DNA of 56,719 bases from Rhodospirillaceae bacterium (GCA_029265995.1 JAJUFM010000004.1:1-56719), one strand, 5' to 3'; shown: positions 9,538 through 23,022, numbered from the stretch's first letter. The notes: generated by a model not told the origin, from the sequence alone. Program-made: numbers and translations.

Positions 9538-10988
9538 CGCGCCGCAATAAAGAAGGACTCGGCTGCCGCCGTCGCACCTTCCACAATGGGGCCTGGAATG
9601 AGAACGAAAACGGTGATGACGACCGTCGAGATCCAGAGAACGCTCGTCAGTTCGCGCCCGACCGGTTGATCGAAGCTGTCGGCAGCCTCGTCAAAATACA
9701 TCACCTTGATAATGCGCAGATAGTAAAAGGCTGCCACTACACTGGCGAGGACGCCGATCACCGCCAGGGTGTGAAGGCCCGCCTCGATCGCCGCCATGAA
9801 GACGTAGAACTTGGCGAAGAAACCGGCCAGCGGAGGGATGCCCGCCATGGAGAACATCAGAATGGCCATGGCGAGCGCCAGCATCGGATTGGTCTTGCTG
9901 AGGCCGGCCAGATCCTCCACACCCTCGACCGCCCGTCCATTCACCCGCATCGCCAGGATGATGGCGAAGGACCCGACGGTCATGAAGAGGTAGATGGCCA
10001 TGTAGACGGCGACACCGCGAATACCTGCCTCGTTGCCGGCCGCAAGCCCGACCAGCGCAAAGCCGACGTGGCCGATCGAGCTGTAGGCCATCAGTCGCTT
10101 CATGTTGCGCTGCGCGATCGCTGCAACCGAGCCCAGGATCATGGAGGCCAGGGAGATGAAGACTACGATCTGCTGCCACTGATCGACCAGATCGATAAAG
10201 GGCCCCATCAGAACACGCACCAGCAGCGCCATGGCTGCCACCTTCGGCGCGGCTGCCAGGAAGGCGGTAACTGCGGTTGGTGCGCCCTCGTAAACGTCGG
10301 GCGTCCACATATGAAAGGGTACAGCGGAGATCTTGAAGGCCAGGCCAGCTGCGATGAACACCAGCCCGACGATAAGGCCGGTGGAGGGCAGCCCCTCCTG
10401 GTTCGCAAAGATCTGCCCCAGCGCCTCGAAGCTGGTCGTCCCGGTAAAGCCATAGACCATAGACAGGCCATAGAGCAGCATGCCGGACGCAAGCGAACCG
10501 AGGACAAAGTACTTCAGGCCGGCTTCCGACGAACGCAAGCTCTCGCGCCGGAGCGCGGCGACCACGTAAAGGGCAAGCGACTGCAGCTCTAGGCCCATGT
10601 AGAGGCTGATGAGGTTATTGGCCGACACCATCATCAGCATGCCGAGCGTCGCAAAGAGCAAGAGCACCGCATATTCGAAGCGCGCCATGCGCTCCTGGTC
10701 GATGCTGCGAAGCGACATGATCATGGTGAGGCCGGAGCCAATCAAGATCAGCAGCTTCATGAACTCGGTGAAGGCATCGTTCACGAAGAGGCCGTTGAAG
10801 GCCAGCTCACCCCGGCCGCCGCCGAAATAAAGCAGGACGGTCGCCAGCCCGATGGCCCCCACGGCCAAGGTGGCGACGGAGCGCGCTGACAGCTCGCGCA
10901 TGAAAGCCCCGAGCATCAACAGGACGATCGCGGATAGAGCCAAGAAAACTTCCGGCAGAGCCGCGACTATATCAACTCCGATGCTCAC
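9534..10988 (-). CDS. nuoN: NADH-quinone oxidoreductase subunit N
   Basis: 484 residues and about 14 transmembrane helices; an antiporter-like proton-pumping subunit of the complex I membrane arm. Family stretches include [14 protein letters not shown] and KLLIAYSS-like [14 protein letters not shown]. The start is GTG at 10988, overlapping the nuoM stop as GTGA. The stop overlaps birA. Confidence 0.96.
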   Translation of the reverse strand: MSIGVDIVAALPEVFLALSAIVLLMLGAFMRELSARSVATLAVGAIGLATVLLYFGGGRGELAFNGLFVNDAFTEFMKLLILIGSGLTMIMSLRSIDQERMARFEYAVLLLFATLGMLMMVSANNLISLYMGLELQSLALYVVAALRRESLRSSEAGLKYFVLGSLASGMLLYGLSMVYGFTGTTSFEALGQIFANQEGLPSTGLIVGLVFIAAGLAFKISAVPFHMWTPDVYEGAPTAVTAFLAAAPKVAAMALLVRVLMGPFIDLVDQWQQIVVFISLASMILGSVAAIAQRNMKRLMAYSSIGHVGFALVGLAAGNEAGIRGVAVYMAIYLFMTVGSFAIILAMRVNGRAVEGVEDLAGLSKTNPMLALAMAILMFSMAGIPPLAGFFAKFYVFMAAIEAGLHTLAVIGVLASVVAAFYYLRIIKVMYFDEAADSFDQPVGRELTSVLWISTVVITVFVLIPGPIVEGATAAAESFFIAAR

Positions 10989-12532
10989 AGGGCCCCTCCC
11001 CAGCTCTGCGGCAGCAGCTGTGCCAGAAGATTGGGCGCAGGCTGCTCACCCAGCGCAAGCTGGTAATTGTTGATCAGGTTCTCCACCGATGCGGACATGA
11101 CATCCAGAACAGGCATCGGATAGATGCCGAAAATCAGCGCCAGCAGGATGAGCGGAGCGAAGACCGTCTTCTCTCGCCAGCCAAGGTCCAGCATTCGGCG
11201 CACATTTTCGCGGGTGATGACACCAAAGATGACGCGGCGATAGAGCAGCAGCATGTAGGCGGCGCCCAAGACCATGCCGGAGGCTACCAGCAGCCCCAGC
11301 CACGTCGAAATCTGGAAAGAGCCCATGATCACCAGGAACTCGCCGACGAAGCCGCTCGTCCCCGGTAGCCCGACTGACGCCAACATGAACACCATGAAGA
11401 CCAGCGCGTAGCGCGGCATGTTGGAGGCCAGGCCACCGTAAGCGTCAATTTCGCGGGTGTGCAGGCGATCGTAAACCACGCCGACGCAGAGGAAGAGCGC
11501 GGCCGAAACCACACCGTGGCTCAGCATCTGGAAAATCGCGCCTTCAACCCCCTGCTGCGTCGCCGTGAAGATGCCCGCTGTCACGTACCCCATGTGCGCG
11601 ACGGAGGAGTAGGCGATCAGCTTCTTCATGTCGTTCTGCACCAGCGCCACGAGCGAGGTGTAGATGATCGCGACAACGGAGAGCGTGAAGACCAGTGGCG
11701 TGAAGTAGGCAGAGGCCTCTGGCAGCATCGGCACCGAAAAGCGCAGGAAGCCATAGGCGCCCATCTTCAGCAGTACGCCTGCCAGGATCACGGACCCGGC
11801 TGTCGGCGCTTCCACGTGGGCGTCCGGCAACCAGGTGTGGACGGGCCACATTGGCACCTTCACCGCGAAGGCAGCGAAGAAAGCGAGCCACAGCCAGAGC
11901 TGCACGTTCCGCGGGATCTCCGCTTCGTAGATGAGGGTCGGAATGTCCGTTGTGCCGGTGATGAAGTAGAGGGTCAGCATGGCCAGCAGCATCAGAACCG
12001 AGCCGGCCAGGGTGTAGAGAAAGAACTTGAAGGCCGCGTAGACGCGCCGCACGCCGCCCCACACGCCGATGATCAGGAACATCGGAATCAGGACGCCTTC
12101 AAAGAAGATGTAGAAGGCGACGAAATCCAGCGCGCAGAACATCCCCACCATGAAGGTCTCGAGGACGAGAAACGCGATCATGTACTCCTTCACCCGCGTC
12201 TTCACGGAATCCCAACTGGCCAAGACGCAGAGAGGAACGAGCAGGGTCGAGAGCAGTACAAAGGGCATGGAGATTCCGTCCACGCCCATGTGATAGGCGA
12301 TGTTGAGCGAGGGGATCCATTCCACTCGCTCCACGAACTGGAACTCCGCCGTCCCGCGCTCAAAGCCGAACCAGATGAAAAGCGACAGCAGGAAGGTGAT
12401 GAGCGAGGTCCAAAGCGCCACGTAGCGGGCACTGGTCGCCACGGTCTCTTCATCACCGCGCGCGGTCAGGATGAAGAAAGCACCTACCAGCGGCAGGAAA
12501 GTAACGAGGGAAAGAAGCGGCCAAGTACTCAT
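10985..12532 (-). CDS. nuoM: NADH-quinone oxidoreductase subunit M
   Basis: 515 residues, about 14 transmembrane helices. It is the second antiporter-like subunit of complex I. Key stretches are [38 protein letters not shown] and [15 protein letters not shown], which hold the conserved Glu and Lys residues of the proton channel. It starts at an ATG 13 bp after nuoL. Confidence 0.97.
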   Translation of the reverse strand: MSTWPLLSLVTFLPLVGAFFILTARGDEETVATSARYVALWTSLITFLLSLFIWFGFERGTAEFQFVERVEWIPSLNIAYHMGVDGISMPFVLLSTLLVPLCVLASWDSVKTRVKEYMIAFLVLETFMVGMFCALDFVAFYIFFEGVLIPMFLIIGVWGGVRRVYAAFKFFLYTLAGSVLMLLAMLTLYFITGTTDIPTLIYEAEIPRNVQLWLWLAFFAAFAVKVPMWPVHTWLPDAHVEAPTAGSVILAGVLLKMGAYGFLRFSVPMLPEASAYFTPLVFTLSVVAIIYTSLVALVQNDMKKLIAYSSVAHMGYVTAGIFTATQQGVEGAIFQMLSHGVVSAALFLCVGVVYDRLHTREIDAYGGLASNMPRYALVFMVFMLASVGLPGTSGFVGEFLVIMGSFQISTWLGLLVASGMVLGAAYMLLLYRRVIFGVITRENVRRMLDLGWREKTVFAPLILLALIFGIYPMPVLDVMSASVENLINNYQLALGEQPAPNLLAQLLPQSWGGAL

Positions 12533-12545
12533 TGTGGGTCCCCCG

Positions 12546-14486
12546 TCACCCCATCGTCCGGAACATGTACCAGGTGATCAGCAGGACGACGCCGATCATC
12601 ATGGCAAAGGCATAGTGATAGAGATAACCGCTCTGCAGCCTGACGGCGCGCTGCGCGAGATTGCGGGTAACGTTGGCAACCCCGTCCGGGCCGAGGCCGT
12701 CTATGATCGCTCCGTCGCCGGTCTTCCACAGTCCCTTTCCGATGAAGAAGGCCGGCCGCACGAAGAGGCGATCATAGAGCTCGTCGAAGTACCACTTGTT
12801 GTAGGAGAAGAGGTACAGAGGCCGCAGCCGCTCTGCCACAGTCGCCGGTAGCGCGGGCGACTTGATGTAGAAGAGCCAGGCCAGCGCGATTCCGATCAGC
12901 GTCACGATCATCGGCGCCGCCTTCACCCAGAAGGGCACGTGATGGGCTGCTTCGATGACATCGTTCAGCACGAAGATGGAATCCCCCCAGAAGGACTCGC
13001 GCCCGCTGCCCACGAAGGAGCCATAGAAGGCGATACCGGCCAGCACGGCGCCTGCCGCCAGGATGTAGAGCGGCCAAATCATCACCGGTGGCGACTCGTG
13101 GGCATGCTCCAGCGCCCGGCGATCCGCCGGCTCGCCGTGGAAGGTCATGAACAGCAGACGGAAGGAATAGAAGGCCGTCATCAGCGCCGCGATAATGCCC
13201 ATCCAGAAAGCGAAGTCCCCGGCGGCAGACTGCGCAGCGTAGGCAGCCTCCAGCACGATATCCTTGGAATAGAAGCCGGCAAATCCGATGAAGCCCGGAA
13301 TGCCGAAGCCGACCAGCGCCAGGCTGCCGATCCACATCAAGCCGTAGGTGATGGGAATCTTCCGATAAAGCCCGCCCATCCGGCGCATGTCCTGCTCGTC
13401 GTGCATCGCATGGATGACGGAGCCGGCGCCCAGGAAGAGCAGCGCTTTGAAGAAGGCGTGGGTCATGAGGTGGAACATCGCGGCAGAGTAAGCCGACACT
13501 CCGATCGCAAAAAACATGTAGCCCAGCTGCGAACAGGTGGAATAGGCGATCACCCGCTTGATGTCGTTCTGAGTCAGCCCGGCGGTCGCCGCGAAGAAGG
13601 CGGTCGCGGCGCCCACGTAGGTAACCACCTGAAGGGCAACAGGTGCGAACTCGAACATCGGCGACAGGCGGCAAAGCATGAAGACGCCAGCCGTCACCAT
13701 CGTGGCCGCATGGATAAGGGCCGAGACGGGGGTTGGGCCCTCCATGGCATCCGGCAACCAGGTGTGAAGACCGAGCTGCGCCGACTTCCCCATGGCGCCC
13801 ACGAAAAGCAGCAAGCAGATGGCGGTCAGGGCATTCGCCTCGATGCCGAAGATGTTGACCACCACGTCCATCCGCCCTTCGACCATTCCGAAGACCAGAT
13901 CGAACTGGACGGCGCCAAAGAGAACAAAGGCGCCAGCCACGCCAAGCGCAAAGCCTACGTCACCCACACGGTTCACCAGAAAGGCTTTCATCGCGGCCGC
14001 GTTGGCGCTCGGACGGTCGTACCAGAAGCCGATCAGAAGATAGGATGCCAGTCCGACCCCTTCCCAGCCGAAGAACATCTGCACGAAGTTGTCTGCAGAC
14101 ACGAGCATCAGCATGAAGAAGGTGAAGAGCGACAGGTAAGCCATGAAGCGGGGGATCGACTTGTCCTCCGCCATGTAACCGATCGAATAGACGTGAACGA
14201 TCGCCGAGACGATGGTGACGACGCAGAACATGACCGCAGTCAGGGTATCCACCCGCAGCGCCCAGGAGAGTTCGAAGGCGCCGCTGTCGATCCACGTTAC
14301 CAGCTCTGTGGTGCGCGCATTGCCGCCAAGGGCAACATCGGCAAAGACGACGATCGAGAGCAGGGCGGATATAACCAGGCCGCCACTGGTGACGAGCTGC
14401 GCGCCACGGTCTCCGATGGCGCGGCCCAAAAAGCCCGCGATGAAAGCACCGAGCAGCGGCAGAAATACGATGAGGACGTCCAGCAC
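12546..14486 (-). CDS. nuoL: NADH-quinone oxidoreductase subunit L
   Basis: 646 residues, the largest membrane-arm subunit, with antiporter-like helices followed by the long lateral helix and a final transmembrane segment at the C-terminus. Motifs include [37 protein letters not shown] and [15 protein letters not shown]. It uses a GTG start with AAGGG upstream, 4 bp after nuoK. Confidence 0.97.
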   Translation of the reverse strand: MLDVLIVFLPLLGAFIAGFLGRAIGDRGAQLVTSGGLVISALLSIVVFADVALGGNARTTELVTWIDSGAFELSWALRVDTLTAVMFCVVTIVSAIVHVYSIGYMAEDKSIPRFMAYLSLFTFFMLMLVSADNFVQMFFGWEGVGLASYLLIGFWYDRPSANAAAMKAFLVNRVGDVGFALGVAGAFVLFGAVQFDLVFGMVEGRMDVVVNIFGIEANALTAICLLLFVGAMGKSAQLGLHTWLPDAMEGPTPVSALIHAATMVTAGVFMLCRLSPMFEFAPVALQVVTYVGAATAFFAATAGLTQNDIKRVIAYSTCSQLGYMFFAIGVSAYSAAMFHLMTHAFFKALLFLGAGSVIHAMHDEQDMRRMGGLYRKIPITYGLMWIGSLALVGFGIPGFIGFAGFYSKDIVLEAAYAAQSAAGDFAFWMGIIAALMTAFYSFRLLFMTFHGEPADRRALEHAHESPPVMIWPLYILAAGAVLAGIAFYGSFVGSGRESFWGDSIFVLNDVIEAAHHVPFWVKAAPMIVTLIGIALAWLFYIKSPALPATVAERLRPLYLFSYNKWYFDELYDRLFVRPAFFIGKGLWKTGDGAIIDGLGPDGVANVTRNLAQRAVRLQSGYLYHYAFAMMIGVVLLITWYMFRTMG

Positions 14487-14490
14487 CGTC

Positions 14491-14802
14491 TCAGCCCTTC
14501 ATCAAGTTGATGTCTTCGACGGCGATGGAGCCCCGGTTCCGGAAGAACACGACCAGGATCGCCAGACCGATTGCCGCCTCAGCGGCAGCTACAGTCAGCA
14601 CGAACAAGGTGAAGACCTGCCCAACGAGGTCGTTCAGATGCGCCGAAAAGGCGACCAGGTTGATGTTGACCGATAGCAGCAAGAGCTCGATCGACATGAG
14701 AATGACGATCACGTTCTTGCGGTTCAAGAAGATGCCCAAAACCCCCAGCGTAAAGAGGATCGCGGCAACGGTCAGATAATGCCCTAGCCCGATCTCCAAC
14801 AT
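14491..14802 (-). CDS. nuoK: NADH-quinone oxidoreductase subunit K
   Basis: 103 residues and three transmembrane helices. The conserved membrane glutamates appear in [12 protein letters not shown] and [12 protein letters not shown]. The ATG overlaps the nuoJ stop codon by one base. Confidence 0.96.
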   Translation of the reverse strand: MLEIGLGHYLTVAAILFTLGVLGIFLNRKNVIVILMSIELLLLSVNINLVAFSAHLNDLVGQVFTLFVLTVAAAEAAIGLAILVVFFRNRGSIAVEDINLMKG

Positions 14803-15416
14803 CAGACCCCTCCCCCGCTTGGCATGTCCTTGAGCTCCACCGCATCGGTCGGCTTGCGCGTGACCTGGCGCGCAATGCTCTGGCGCCGGACACCCGGGCG
14901 CTGGCGCAGCGTGAGCACAATCGCGCCAATCATCGCCACCAGAAGGATGATGCCGGCAGTCTGGAAGAGGTAGACGTAATGGCCGTAGATGACGTTGCCG
15001 AGCGCCTCGGTATTGGTGACTTGCCCAGGGTCTGGAATAGGCATCCCCTGCCCCTCCAGGGTGCCCGGCGCCAATGTCCAGGCGCCCAAAGCCATGATCA
15101 GTTCGATGAGGAGGACAAGCCCTACCAGCGCGCCGACCGGCAGATACTGGAGAAAGCCCTGCTGAATTTCCGCAAGGCTGACGTCGAGCATCATGACGAC
15201 GAAGAGGAAAAGGACCGCCACTGCCCCCACGTAGACCACGACCAGGATCATGGCCAGGAACTCCGCCCCCATCAGCAGGAACAGCCCAGCGGCATTGAAA
15301 AAGGCCAAGATCAGGAAAAGAACCGAGTGAACCGGATTGCGCGCCGAAATAACCATCACGGCAGACGCCACGACGATTGCAGCGAAGAGATAGAAGACGA
15401 GGCCGTGAATGATCAT
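14802..15416 (-). CDS. nuoJ: NADH-quinone oxidoreductase subunit J
   Basis: 204 residues with five transmembrane helices; it contains the complex I motif [21 protein letters not shown] prefer the ATG at 15416, which has AGGAGG 11 nt upstream. The in-frame GTG at 15428 abuts that AGGAGG directly and would leave no spacing. Confidence 0.94.
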   Translation of the reverse strand: MIIHGLVFYLFAAIVVASAVMVISARNPVHSVLFLILAFFNAAGLFLLMGAEFLAMILVVVYVGAVAVLFLFVVMMLDVSLAEIQQGFLQYLPVGALVGLVLLIELIMALGAWTLAPGTLEGQGMPIPDPGQVTNTEALGNVIYGHYVYLFQTAGIILLVAMIGAIVLTLRQRPGVRRQSIARQVTRKPTDAVELKDMPSGGGV

Positions 15417-15508
15417 GGCGCGGCGCACCTCCTGACGACTGGCGGCTTGAACCCCTTCATCTCTTACTCTCTTCTCTCTGCTGCCCCTGGCATCGGGAGC
15501 AAGCGCCC

Positions 15509-15997
15509 TCAGCGATAGGGCGCGTCCTTCGCAATATTGAGCGCGATCTCGTATTCCCAGCGGTCGCCGTTATCCAGCAGCTTCTCGCGGTTGTAGAAAA
15601 GCTCCGCCCGAGTCTCGGTCGCAAACTCGAAGTTCGGCCCCTGCACGATGGCATCTACCGGACAGGCCTCCTGACAGTAGCCACAGTAGATGCACTTCGT
15701 CATATCGATATCGTAGCGGGTTGTCCGGCGGCTGCCGTCAGCGCGTGGCTCCGCCTCGATCGTGATCGCCAACGCCGGACAAATCGCTTCACAGAGCTTG
15801 CAGGCAATGCAGCGCTCTTCCCCGTTGGGATAGCGTCGCAGAGCGTGCTCCCCGCGAAAGCGCGGGCTCAAGGGGCCCTTCTCGTGCGGGTAGTTGAGCG
15901 TCACCTTCGGCCGGAAGAAATAGCGCAACGTCAGCCACATCCCGGCCAGAAGCTCGGTCAGGAAAAGACTGCGCACGGTACGATCGACGAAGGCCAT
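15509..15997 (-). CDS. nuoI: NADH-quinone oxidoreductase subunit I
   Basis: 162 residues, the 8Fe ferredoxin-like subunit carrying clusters N6a and N6b. The ligands are Cys63/66/69/73 and Cys102/105/108/112, each followed by Pro. It passes electrons from NuoG to NuoB. A 92-bp gap separates it from nuoJ and a 100-bp gap from nuoH; I see no extra gene in either. Confidence 0.97.
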   Translation of the reverse strand: MAFVDRTVRSLFLTELLAGMWLTLRYFFRPKVTLNYPHEKGPLSPRFRGEHALRRYPNGEERCIACKLCEAICPALAITIEAEPRADGSRRTTRYDIDMTKCIYCGYCQEACPVDAIVQGPNFEFATETRAELFYNREKLLDNGDRWEYEIALNIAKDAPYR

Positions 15998-16097
15998 CGT
16001 CAGTTACGAGCTCCGAAATTATCCGCGGGCCGGAAGGGCGCGCGGGTTAGCGGCGGCGCTACCATAGACGCGGAAGCGACCCATTCAAGTCCCTGCC

Positions 16098-17108
16098 TCA
16101 CGCTGGAAGCCACCCAAAGGCGACCAGAGCGCCGGCGGTCAGGACCAGCCAGACCAGGGTGAAAGGCAGGAAGACCTTCCAGCCAAGACGCATGAGCTGG
16201 TCATAGCGAAACCGGGGGAAGGTCGCCCTCACCCAGAGGAAACAGAAGAGTACCAGGGCAACCTTCAGGGCAAACCAGACGACCCCGGGGATCCAGTTCA
16301 ACGGCGCCACATCGAGCGGTGGCAGCCAACCTCCGAGGAAGAGGATGGTGGTCATCGCGCTCATGAGGATCATGTTGGCGTATTCGCCAAGGAAGAAGAG
16401 CGCGAAGCTCATCGCCGAGTACTCGACGAAGAAGCCGGCCACCAGTTCCGATTCACCTTCCGGCAAATCGAAGGGGGCGCGATTGGTCTCCGCCAGGGTC
16501 GAAATGAAGAAGATGACGAACATCGGCAGCAGAGGAATGGCAAACCAGACCGTCTGCTGTGCCATCACAATGTCCGTCAGCCGCAGAGAACCGACGCACA
16601 GCAACACAGTGATGATCACGAAGCCCATGGAGACTTCGTAGCTCACCATCTGGGCCGCCGACCGCAGGGCACCAAGGAAGGGGTATTTCGAATTGGACGC
16701 CCAGCCGGCCATGATGACGCCGTAAACGCCCAGGGAGGAAATCGCGAAGAGGAAGAGGATACCGACGTTGATGTCGGCGATCACCCAACCTTCCGCCACC
16801 GGGATGACCGACCAGGCGATCATGGCCAGGCTGAAGGTCAGAATCGGTGCCGCCAGGAAGACGATCCGGTTCGCGCCGGCCGGCAGAATGGTTTCCTTGA
16901 AGAGCAGCTTCAGGCCGTCGGCGAAGGGCTGCAAAAGGCCGAAGGGACCGACGATCTCGGGCCCCTTGCGCAGCTGCATGGCCGCGATGACCTTACGCTC
17001 AGCGTAGGTCAGATAGGCAACCGCTACCAGAAGCGGCACCACCATGGCCATGATCTGGGCGAGAATGATCAGCAGCGGCCAAGCATAACCGCTCCAGAGC
17101 TCTGTCAC
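16098..17108 (-). CDS. nuoH: NADH-quinone oxidoreductase subunit H
   Basis: 336 residues, eight transmembrane helices. It forms the quinone-binding chamber with NuoB and NuoD. The signature [19 protein letters not shown] is intact, as is [20 protein letters not shown] near the N-terminus. The start is GTG at 17108. Confidence 0.97.
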   Translation of the reverse strand: MTELWSGYAWPLLIILAQIMAMVVPLLVAVAYLTYAERKVIAAMQLRKGPEIVGPFGLLQPFADGLKLLFKETILPAGANRIVFLAAPILTFSLAMIAWSVIPVAEGWVIADINVGILFLFAISSLGVYGVIMAGWASNSKYPFLGALRSAAQMVSYEVSMGFVIITVLLCVGSLRLTDIVMAQQTVWFAIPLLPMFVIFFISTLAETNRAPFDLPEGESELVAGFFVEYSAMSFALFFLGEYANMILMSAMTTILFLGGWLPPLDVAPLNWIPGVVWFALKVALVLFCFLWVRATFPRFRYDQLMRLGWKVFLPFTLVWLVLTAGALVAFGWLPA

Positions 17109-17157
17109 GATGCCCCTCCCCGGCAGACGTCGGCCTGCTTGTTTCGCATCATCCCCC

Positions 17158-19236
17158 TCATCCCTCGGTCCCGGTCATTGCTAGCTTGGGCATCACGAAA
17201 AGTTCGGTGCACTCGGCCATGGTCGGCGAGGCGCGACTGATCGGGTCGGTCATGTAAAAGTTGTTGACCGGCAAGGCGAAGGGCACGGGCACAGTGTCGC
17301 CCGCCACGCCGAACGCCTCCCAGGCAGCCGGGCGGACTTCATCGAGCCGCCCAAAGATCGGGTTCGCTTCAATGAGCTTCTGCCGCACCTCGCCCAGATT
17401 GTCATAGGGCAGTGGCTGGCCGACGATCTCGGAAAGCGCCCGCAGGATCGTCCAGTCCTCGCGGGCTTCACCCGGCGGGAAAACCGACAGGCGGCCGAGC
17501 TGCACGCGCCCCTCGAGATTGACGTATGTTCCGTTCTTTTCAGTGTAGGCGGCACCTGGCAAGATAATGTCAGCGCGGTGAGCGCCGGCGTCACCGTGAT
17601 GGCCCTGATAGACCACGAAGGCTTCACCCAGGCGCGACATGTCGATTTCGTCAGCTCCCAGAAGCCACACCAGATCGATCTCGCCGCGCTCTGCGCCGGA
17701 GAGGATGCCCTCAAGGTCCCGTCCGCCCTCGCCTGGAACGAAGCCGAGGTCCAGGCCGCCCACGCGGCTGGCCACCCGATTGAGCAGATTGTAGCCGTTC
17801 CAGCCTTCCGGCGCGTCCGGCCCGGCCATACCGAAGGTTTCGGCGATCGATCGCGCCAGTGCCACGAGCGCCTGACCATCTGGCCGCGCCGCCACGCCAC
17901 TGCCCAGGATCAGCATCGGCCGCTTCGCCTTCCGCAGAGTCTCGGCGAAATCGCCTTCGCCCCGCGCCAGGGCATGCAAGGCCTCTGGTCCGTCGCCAAG
18001 CCAGAGGGTCCTGTAGGTCAGGTCGACGTTTGGGCCGATCACTCCGACCGGCAAGCCGGTCTGCCAGAAGCGCTTGCGAATGCGTGCGTTCACCATCGCG
18101 GCTTCCCAACGGGGGTTGGTGCCGATCAGGAGGATGGCGTCCGCCTGCTCGATCCCGGCGATGGTGGTGTTGAAGAGATACTCGCTGCGAGGCGCACCCA
18201 TGCCGCCGACCTTTGAACCGTCCTGGCGGCATTCCAGGTTGGGGCTGCCCAGGCCGGTCATGAAATCCTTCAGCGCCAGCATCGACTCGGCATCGCAGAG
18301 GTCACCCGCGATCGCCGCCATGCGCTCACCCGGCAGGCCGCGCAGTCGCTCGGCCACTGCCGTCAGGGCCTCCTCCCAGGAAACAGGGCGCAGCTTCCCA
18401 TCGATGCGCAGATAGGGCCGATCGAGCCGCTGGCGCGACAAGCCATCGCGGACATGGCGCGTCTTGTCGCTGATCCACTCCTCGTTGATGTCCTCATGCA
18501 GGCGCGGCAGGACCCGAAGGACCTCCCGGCCGCGCGCATCAACGCGAATGTTGGAGCCGACCGCATCCATCACGTCGACCGACATGGTCTTCCGCAGCTC
18601 CCACGGCCGCGCCACGAAGGCATAGGGAGCGCTGGTGAGCGCACCAACCGGGCAGATGTCCACCAGGTTGCCGGACAGCTCGGAGTCGATGGCCCGCTCC
18701 AACGTGGTGATCTCGGCGTTCTCGCCACGGTTGACCATACCGATGTCCTCGACTCCGGCGATCTCCGTGGCAAAGCGTACGCAGCGCGTACACTGAATAC
18801 AGCGGGTCATGATCGTCTTGATCAGCGGCCCCATGTACTTCTCGCTGACCGCGCGCTTGTTCTCCTCGAAGCGGCTGCGGTCGTAGCCGTAAGCCATGGC
18901 CTGATCCTGCAGGTCGCACTCGCCGCCCTGGTCGCAAATGGGGCAATCCAGCGGGTGGTTGATCAGCAGGAATTCCATCACGCCATTGCGCGCCTTCTGC
19001 ACGGCGGGCGTATCGGTATGGATGACCATGCCCTCACCCACGGGCATGGCGCAGGAAGCGATCGGCTTGGGCGCGCGCTCCATCTCCACGAGGCACATGC
19101 GACAGTTACCGGCCACGGACAGGCGGTCGTGGTAGCAGAAACGCGGAATCTCGATCCCGGCCATCTCGCAGGCCTGCAGCACATTAACGCCGGCAGGCAC
19201 CTCGATCTCGCGACCGTTGATCGTGATCTTGGGCAT
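17158..19236 (-). CDS. nuoG: NADH-quinone oxidoreductase subunit G
   Basis: 692 residues. The N-terminal ferredoxin domain has [2Fe-2S] ligands Cys34, Cys45, Cys48 and Cys62. His94/Cys98/Cys101/Cys107 bind the next [4Fe-4S] cluster, and Cys146/149/152 with Cys195 bind another. The rest is a molybdopterin-oxidoreductase-like domain without visible cofactor function in complex I. It sits between nuoF and nuoH in the standard order. Confidence 0.97.
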   Translation of the reverse strand: MPKITINGREIEVPAGVNVLQACEMAGIEIPRFCYHDRLSVAGNCRMCLVEMERAPKPIASCAMPVGEGMVIHTDTPAVQKARNGVMEFLLINHPLDCPICDQGGECDLQDQAMAYGYDRSRFEENKRAVSEKYMGPLIKTIMTRCIQCTRCVRFATEIAGVEDIGMVNRGENAEITTLERAIDSELSGNLVDICPVGALTSAPYAFVARPWELRKTMSVDVMDAVGSNIRVDARGREVLRVLPRLHEDINEEWISDKTRHVRDGLSRQRLDRPYLRIDGKLRPVSWEEALTAVAERLRGLPGERMAAIAGDLCDAESMLALKDFMTGLGSPNLECRQDGSKVGGMGAPRSEYLFNTTIAGIEQADAILLIGTNPRWEAAMVNARIRKRFWQTGLPVGVIGPNVDLTYRTLWLGDGPEALHALARGEGDFAETLRKAKRPMLILGSGVAARPDGQALVALARSIAETFGMAGPDAPEGWNGYNLLNRVASRVGGLDLGFVPGEGGRDLEGILSGAERGEIDLVWLLGADEIDMSRLGEAFVVYQGHHGDAGAHRADIILPGAAYTEKNGTYVNLEGRVQLGRLSVFPPGEAREDWTILRALSEIVGQPLPYDNLGEVRQKLIEANPIFGRLDEVRPAAWEAFGVAGDTVPVPFALPVNNFYMTDPISRASPTMAECTELFVMPKLAMTGTEG

Positions 19237-19267
19237 GGTGTTCTTCTCCTGGCGCCGCTGTTGCGGC

Positions 19268-20560
19268 TTACTCCGCGGCGGCCGAGACGCGCCCGGCCTT
19301 GTACTCGGCGATCCGGCGTTCCAGTTCCGGGCGGAAGTGGCGGATCAACCCCTGGATAGGCCAGGCAGCGGCGTCGCCCAGGGCACAGATCGTGTGGCCT
19401 TCGACCTGCTTGGAAACGTCCCACAGCATGTCGACTTCCTCAATCTCCGCCTGCCCCCGCATCATTCGGCTCACCACCCGGTACATCCACCCTGTGCCTT
19501 CCCGACAGGGCGTACACTGGCCACAGGATTCATGCATGTAGAAATGGCTGAAGCGCTGGATCGCCTCGACGATGTCGGCGGACTTGTCGATCACGATCAC
19601 GGCGGCAGTGCCGAGGCCCGACTGCACCTCCCGGAGCGAATCGAAGTCCATCAGCACATCGTCGCAGATGTCCTTGGGCAAGCAGGGGACCGAGGAGCCA
19701 CCCGGTATCACGGCCTGCAGGTTGTCCCAACCGCCGCGGACACCGCCGGCATGCTTCTCGATGAGCTCCCGCATGGGGATACCCATCTCCTCCTCCACGT
19801 TGCACGGCTTGTTCACGTGGCCGGAGATGGAAAAAATCTTCGTGCCCGTGTTCTTGGGCCTGCCCAGCGTTTTCCACCAGGCGGCACCGCGGCGCAAGAT
19901 GGTGGGGGAAACGGCAACCGTTTCCACGTTGGTCACGGTGGTCGGGCATCCCCACACCCCCACAGCAGCGGGGAACGGCGGCTTCAGGCGCGGCTGGCCC
20001 TTCTTCCCCTCAAGGGATTCGAGTAGTGCGGTTTCTTCGCCACAGATGTAGGCGCCGGCGCCGCGGCTGACTTCAATATCGAAGGCCCAATCGGAACCGC
20101 AGGCATTCGGCCCAAGCAGACCGGCTTCACGCGCTTCCTGGATAGCGACTTCGAGACGTTGGATCGGCAGCCAATATTCGCCGCGCAGATAGATATAGGC
20201 CTTGTGTGCCCCCATCGCGAAGCCAGCGATCAAGCAGCCTTCCAGGAGCTGATGCGGGTCATTGCGCATGATTTCCCGGTCCTTGCAGGACCCAGGCTCC
20301 GACTCGTCACCGTTCACCACAAGGTAATGCGGTCGCCCGTCGTTTTCCTTCGGCATGAAGGACCATTTCAGGCCCGCCGGGAAGCCGGCGCCTCCGCGGC
20401 CGCGCAGCTCGGACTCCTTGATCTCCTCAATGATCTTCTCGCGCCCCATGGCCAGCAGGTCCTTGGTGTTGGACCAGATGCCGCGCTTGCGGGCCCCTTC
20501 GAGGCGCCAGTCCTGCAAGCCGTAGAGATTCAGAAAGACGCGATCCTTGTCCTGCAGCAT
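19268..20560 (-). CDS. nuoF: NADH-quinone oxidoreductase subunit F
   Basis: 430 residues; the NADH- and FMN-binding subunit. The nucleotide-binding glycine motif [14 protein letters not shown] is at about 53-66, and VNGDESEPG at about 82-90. The N3 [4Fe-4S] ligands are Cys346, Cys349, Cys352 ([13 protein letters not shown]) and Cys392. Its start overlaps the nuoE stop by one base. Confidence 0.98.
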   Translation of the reverse strand: MLQDKDRVFLNLYGLQDWRLEGARKRGIWSNTKDLLAMGREKIIEEIKESELRGRGGAGFPAGLKWSFMPKENDGRPHYLVVNGDESEPGSCKDREIMRNDPHQLLEGCLIAGFAMGAHKAYIYLRGEYWLPIQRLEVAIQEAREAGLLGPNACGSDWAFDIEVSRGAGAYICGEETALLESLEGKKGQPRLKPPFPAAVGVWGCPTTVTNVETVAVSPTILRRGAAWWKTLGRPKNTGTKIFSISGHVNKPCNVEEEMGIPMRELIEKHAGGVRGGWDNLQAVIPGGSSVPCLPKDICDDVLMDFDSLREVQSGLGTAAVIVIDKSADIVEAIQRFSHFYMHESCGQCTPCREGTGWMYRVVSRMMRGQAEIEEVDMLWDVSKQVEGHTICALGDAAAWPIQGLIRHFRPELERRIAEYKAGRVSAAAE

Positions 20561-21177
20561 CAGGTGGTCTCCTGGAGCGTGGTCAGCGTGGTCAGGCCAC
20601 CCTCTGGCTCGGAAGAAATTCGACCGGTCTGGGATCCGGGCTGGGGCGCTTCGCCATTGCGCAGCGCCTTCATCACCGCCTTGGCGCTCTCAGGCGTCAA
20701 GTCCTCGTAGTAATGCTCGTTGCTCACCTGAAACACCGGGGCATTGCAACAGGCCCCCAGGCACTCGACCTCGATCACCGAGAAAAAGCCGTCGGCGCTC
20801 ACTTCTTCAAAGCGGCTGACGCCGGCCTCCTCCATGCATGCCTTGGTGATCTCGTCGGACCCGCGGAGCCAGCAACTGGTGGTGCGGCAGACCTGGATCT
20901 GGTAGCGCCCGACGGGTCGCCGCTTGAACATGGTGTAGAAGCTGACAACCTCGTGCACGCGGATCGGCGCCATGTTCAGGAACTGAGCCACGTACTCGAT
21001 CGCCGGCACCGAAAGCCAGCCATCGTTTTGCTCTTGCGCGAGGTAAAGCAGCCAGAGCACGGCGCTCGCCTGCCGTCCTTCCGGATAGCGCGCGATGTAG
21101 CTTTTCGCCTTTTCAATGTTCTCGGGCGTAAACTCGAAGTCTCCGGGTTGCGGCGGAATGTAGGTGGTAACCTTCAT
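20560..21177 (-). CDS. nuoE: NADH-quinone oxidoreductase subunit E
   Basis: 205 residues of the thioredoxin-like 24-kDa subunit. The N1a [2Fe-2S] ligands are Cys97, Cys102, Cys139 and Cys143. The last ~25 residues are a non-conserved Gly/Pro/Thr-rich tail. The start overlaps the nuoD stop as ATGA. Confidence 0.97.
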   Translation of the reverse strand: MKVTTYIPPQPGDFEFTPENIEKAKSYIARYPEGRQASAVLWLLYLAQEQNDGWLSVPAIEYVAQFLNMAPIRVHEVVSFYTMFKRRPVGRYQIQVCRTTSCWLRGSDEITKACMEEAGVSRFEEVSADGFFSVIEVECLGACCNAPVFQVSNEHYYEDLTPESAKAVMKALRNGEAPQPGSQTGRISSEPEGGLTTLTTLQETT

Positions 21178-22352
21178 CGATCGATCTCTCCGAAGACAAC
21201 ATCCATAGAGCCGAGGATTGCCACGGAGTCAGCGAGCATGTGCCCTCGGCACACGAAATCCATCGCTGAAAGGTGCGGGAACCCTGGCGCGCGGATCTTG
21301 CACTTGTAGGGACGATTGGAGCCATCGGACACCAGGTAGACCGCAAACTCGCCTTTGGGAGCCTCCACCGCCGTATAGGTCTCGCCCGGTGGTACGTGAA
21401 CGCCCTCGGTATAGAGCTTGAAGTGATGAATGAGCGCCTCCATCGAGCGCTTCATCTCACCCCGGCGCGGCGGCGTCACCTTCTGGTTTTCCACCATCAC
21501 CGGCCCTTCGGGCATCTTTTCAATGCACTGGCGGATGATGACCAGGGACTGCCGCATCTCTTCCATGCGCACGAGATAGCGGTCGAAGCAGTCGCCGTTC
21601 TTGCCGACGGGGATCTGGAAGTCCAGCTCCTCGTAAACCTCGTAAGGCTGAGCACGTCGCAGGTCCCACGGCACTCCGGAACCGCGCAGCATCGGCCCGG
21701 TAAAGCCCCAATCGAAGGCATCCTCCTCGGACACGACACCGATGTCGACAGTGCGCTGCAGGAAGATGCGGTTGCCCGTCAACAACTCTTCTAGATCGTC
21801 GATCGTCTTAGGGAAGGTGTCGCAGAAGCGGCCGATGTCTTCCAGCAGGCCAGTCGGCAGATCCTGATGGACGCCGCCCGGACGGAAATAGGCCGCGTGC
21901 AGGCGCGCCCCCGAGACCCGCTCATAGAATTCCATGATGCGCTCGCGCTCCTCAAAGCCCCAGAGAAGCGGCGTCATGGCGCCTACGTCGATCGCAAAGG
22001 TCGTGATGTTCAGCAAGTGATTGGCGATCCGCGTCAACTCGGCGAAGAGCACGCGGATGTACTGGGCGCGTCGCGGAGCTTCGATGCCCAGAAGCTTCTC
22101 AGTCGCCAGGGCAAAAGCATGCTCCTGGCTCATTGGGCTGACATAGTCAAGCCGGTCGAAATAGGGCAGCGCCTGAAGATAGGTCTTGTATTCGATCAGC
22201 TTTTCGGTGCCGCGGTGCAGCAGTCCGATGTGGGGATCGGCACGCTCGATCACCTCGCCGTCCATCTCCAGCACCAGACGCAACACGCCGTGCGCTGCCG
22301 GATGCTGAGGACCAAAGTTAAGGGTTAATGGCTTGATTGCTGCTTCCGCCAT
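21174..22352 (-). CDS. nuoD: NADH-quinone oxidoreductase subunit D
   Basis: 392 residues; the 49-kDa subunit lining the quinone site. The start [22 protein letters not shown] and the end [25 protein letters not shown] are the family signatures. nuoC and nuoD are separate genes here, as expected for Alphaproteobacteria; E. coli has a fusion. Confidence 0.98.
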   Translation of the reverse strand: MAEAAIKPLTLNFGPQHPAAHGVLRLVLEMDGEVIERADPHIGLLHRGTEKLIEYKTYLQALPYFDRLDYVSPMSQEHAFALATEKLLGIEAPRRAQYIRVLFAELTRIANHLLNITTFAIDVGAMTPLLWGFEERERIMEFYERVSGARLHAAYFRPGGVHQDLPTGLLEDIGRFCDTFPKTIDDLEELLTGNRIFLQRTVDIGVVSEEDAFDWGFTGPMLRGSGVPWDLRRAQPYEVYEELDFQIPVGKNGDCFDRYLVRMEEMRQSLVIIRQCIEKMPEGPVMVENQKVTPPRRGEMKRSMEALIHHFKLYTEGVHVPPGETYTAVEAPKGEFAVYLVSDGSNRPYKCKIRAPGFPHLSAMDFVCRGHMLADSVAILGSMDVVFGEIDR

Positions 22353-22978
22353 CAGGCCTTGCCTCCATCCTCATGCTCGGCAGTCTCCGCCTTCTCATCT
22401 CCCGGAAGATGCAGGATGCCTTCCCACGGACTCTCGAAATCGAAGCCGCGAAATTCCTGTTTGAGCTGAACCGGCTCATAAACCACGCGCTTCATTTCCT
22501 CGTCGTAGCGAACCTCTACATAACCAGTGAGCGGAAAGTCCTTGCGCAGCGGGTGCCCCTCAAAGCCGTAATCCGTCAGGATGCGGCGCAAATCCGGATG
22601 ATCGGTGAAAAACACCCCATAGAGATCCCAGACTTCGCGCTCGAACCAGTTGGCGGCGCTGAAGACCCCGCAGAGCGACGGTACAGGAGTTTCCTCATCG
22701 GTCGGCAGCTTGAGCCGCACTCGCCGGTTATGGCTCAGCGAGAGCAGGTTGTAGACGACCTCGAAGCGCTGCTCGCGCTGAGGATAGTCGACCGCCGTGA
22801 CATCCATCAGCTGCTTGAACAGCGCGTTGGGATTGTCCCGCAGGAAGGTTGCCAGGGAAACGAGATGCTCCTGGTCCGTCCAGAGTATCAACTCTCCGCG
22901 GAACTCCTCAGCGTGGGTGACCGCACCTGGCAGCGATACCTCCAGGAGATCGACCAGTTCCTTGTGGGCAGGATTCAT
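22352..22978 (-). CDS. nuoC: NADH-quinone oxidoreductase subunit C
   Basis: 208 residues; the 30-kDa peripheral-arm subunit. The diagnostic stretch [18 protein letters not shown] followed by [15 protein letters not shown] is intact. It overlaps nuoD by one base; a 44-bp gap separates it from nuoB. Confidence 0.97.
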   Translation of the reverse strand: MNPAHKELVDLLEVSLPGAVTHAEEFRGELILWTDQEHLVSLATFLRDNPNALFKQLMDVTAVDYPQREQRFEVVYNLLSLSHNRRVRLKLPTDEETPVPSLCGVFSAANWFEREVWDLYGVFFTDHPDLRRILTDYGFEGHPLRKDFPLTGYVEVRYDEEMKRVVYEPVQLKQEFRGFDFESPWEGILHLPGDEKAETAEHEDGGKA

Positions 22979-23022
22979 TCTCGTCTCGTCGCAGTGACTC
23001 GAAACTGATGGCTCATCGGGGA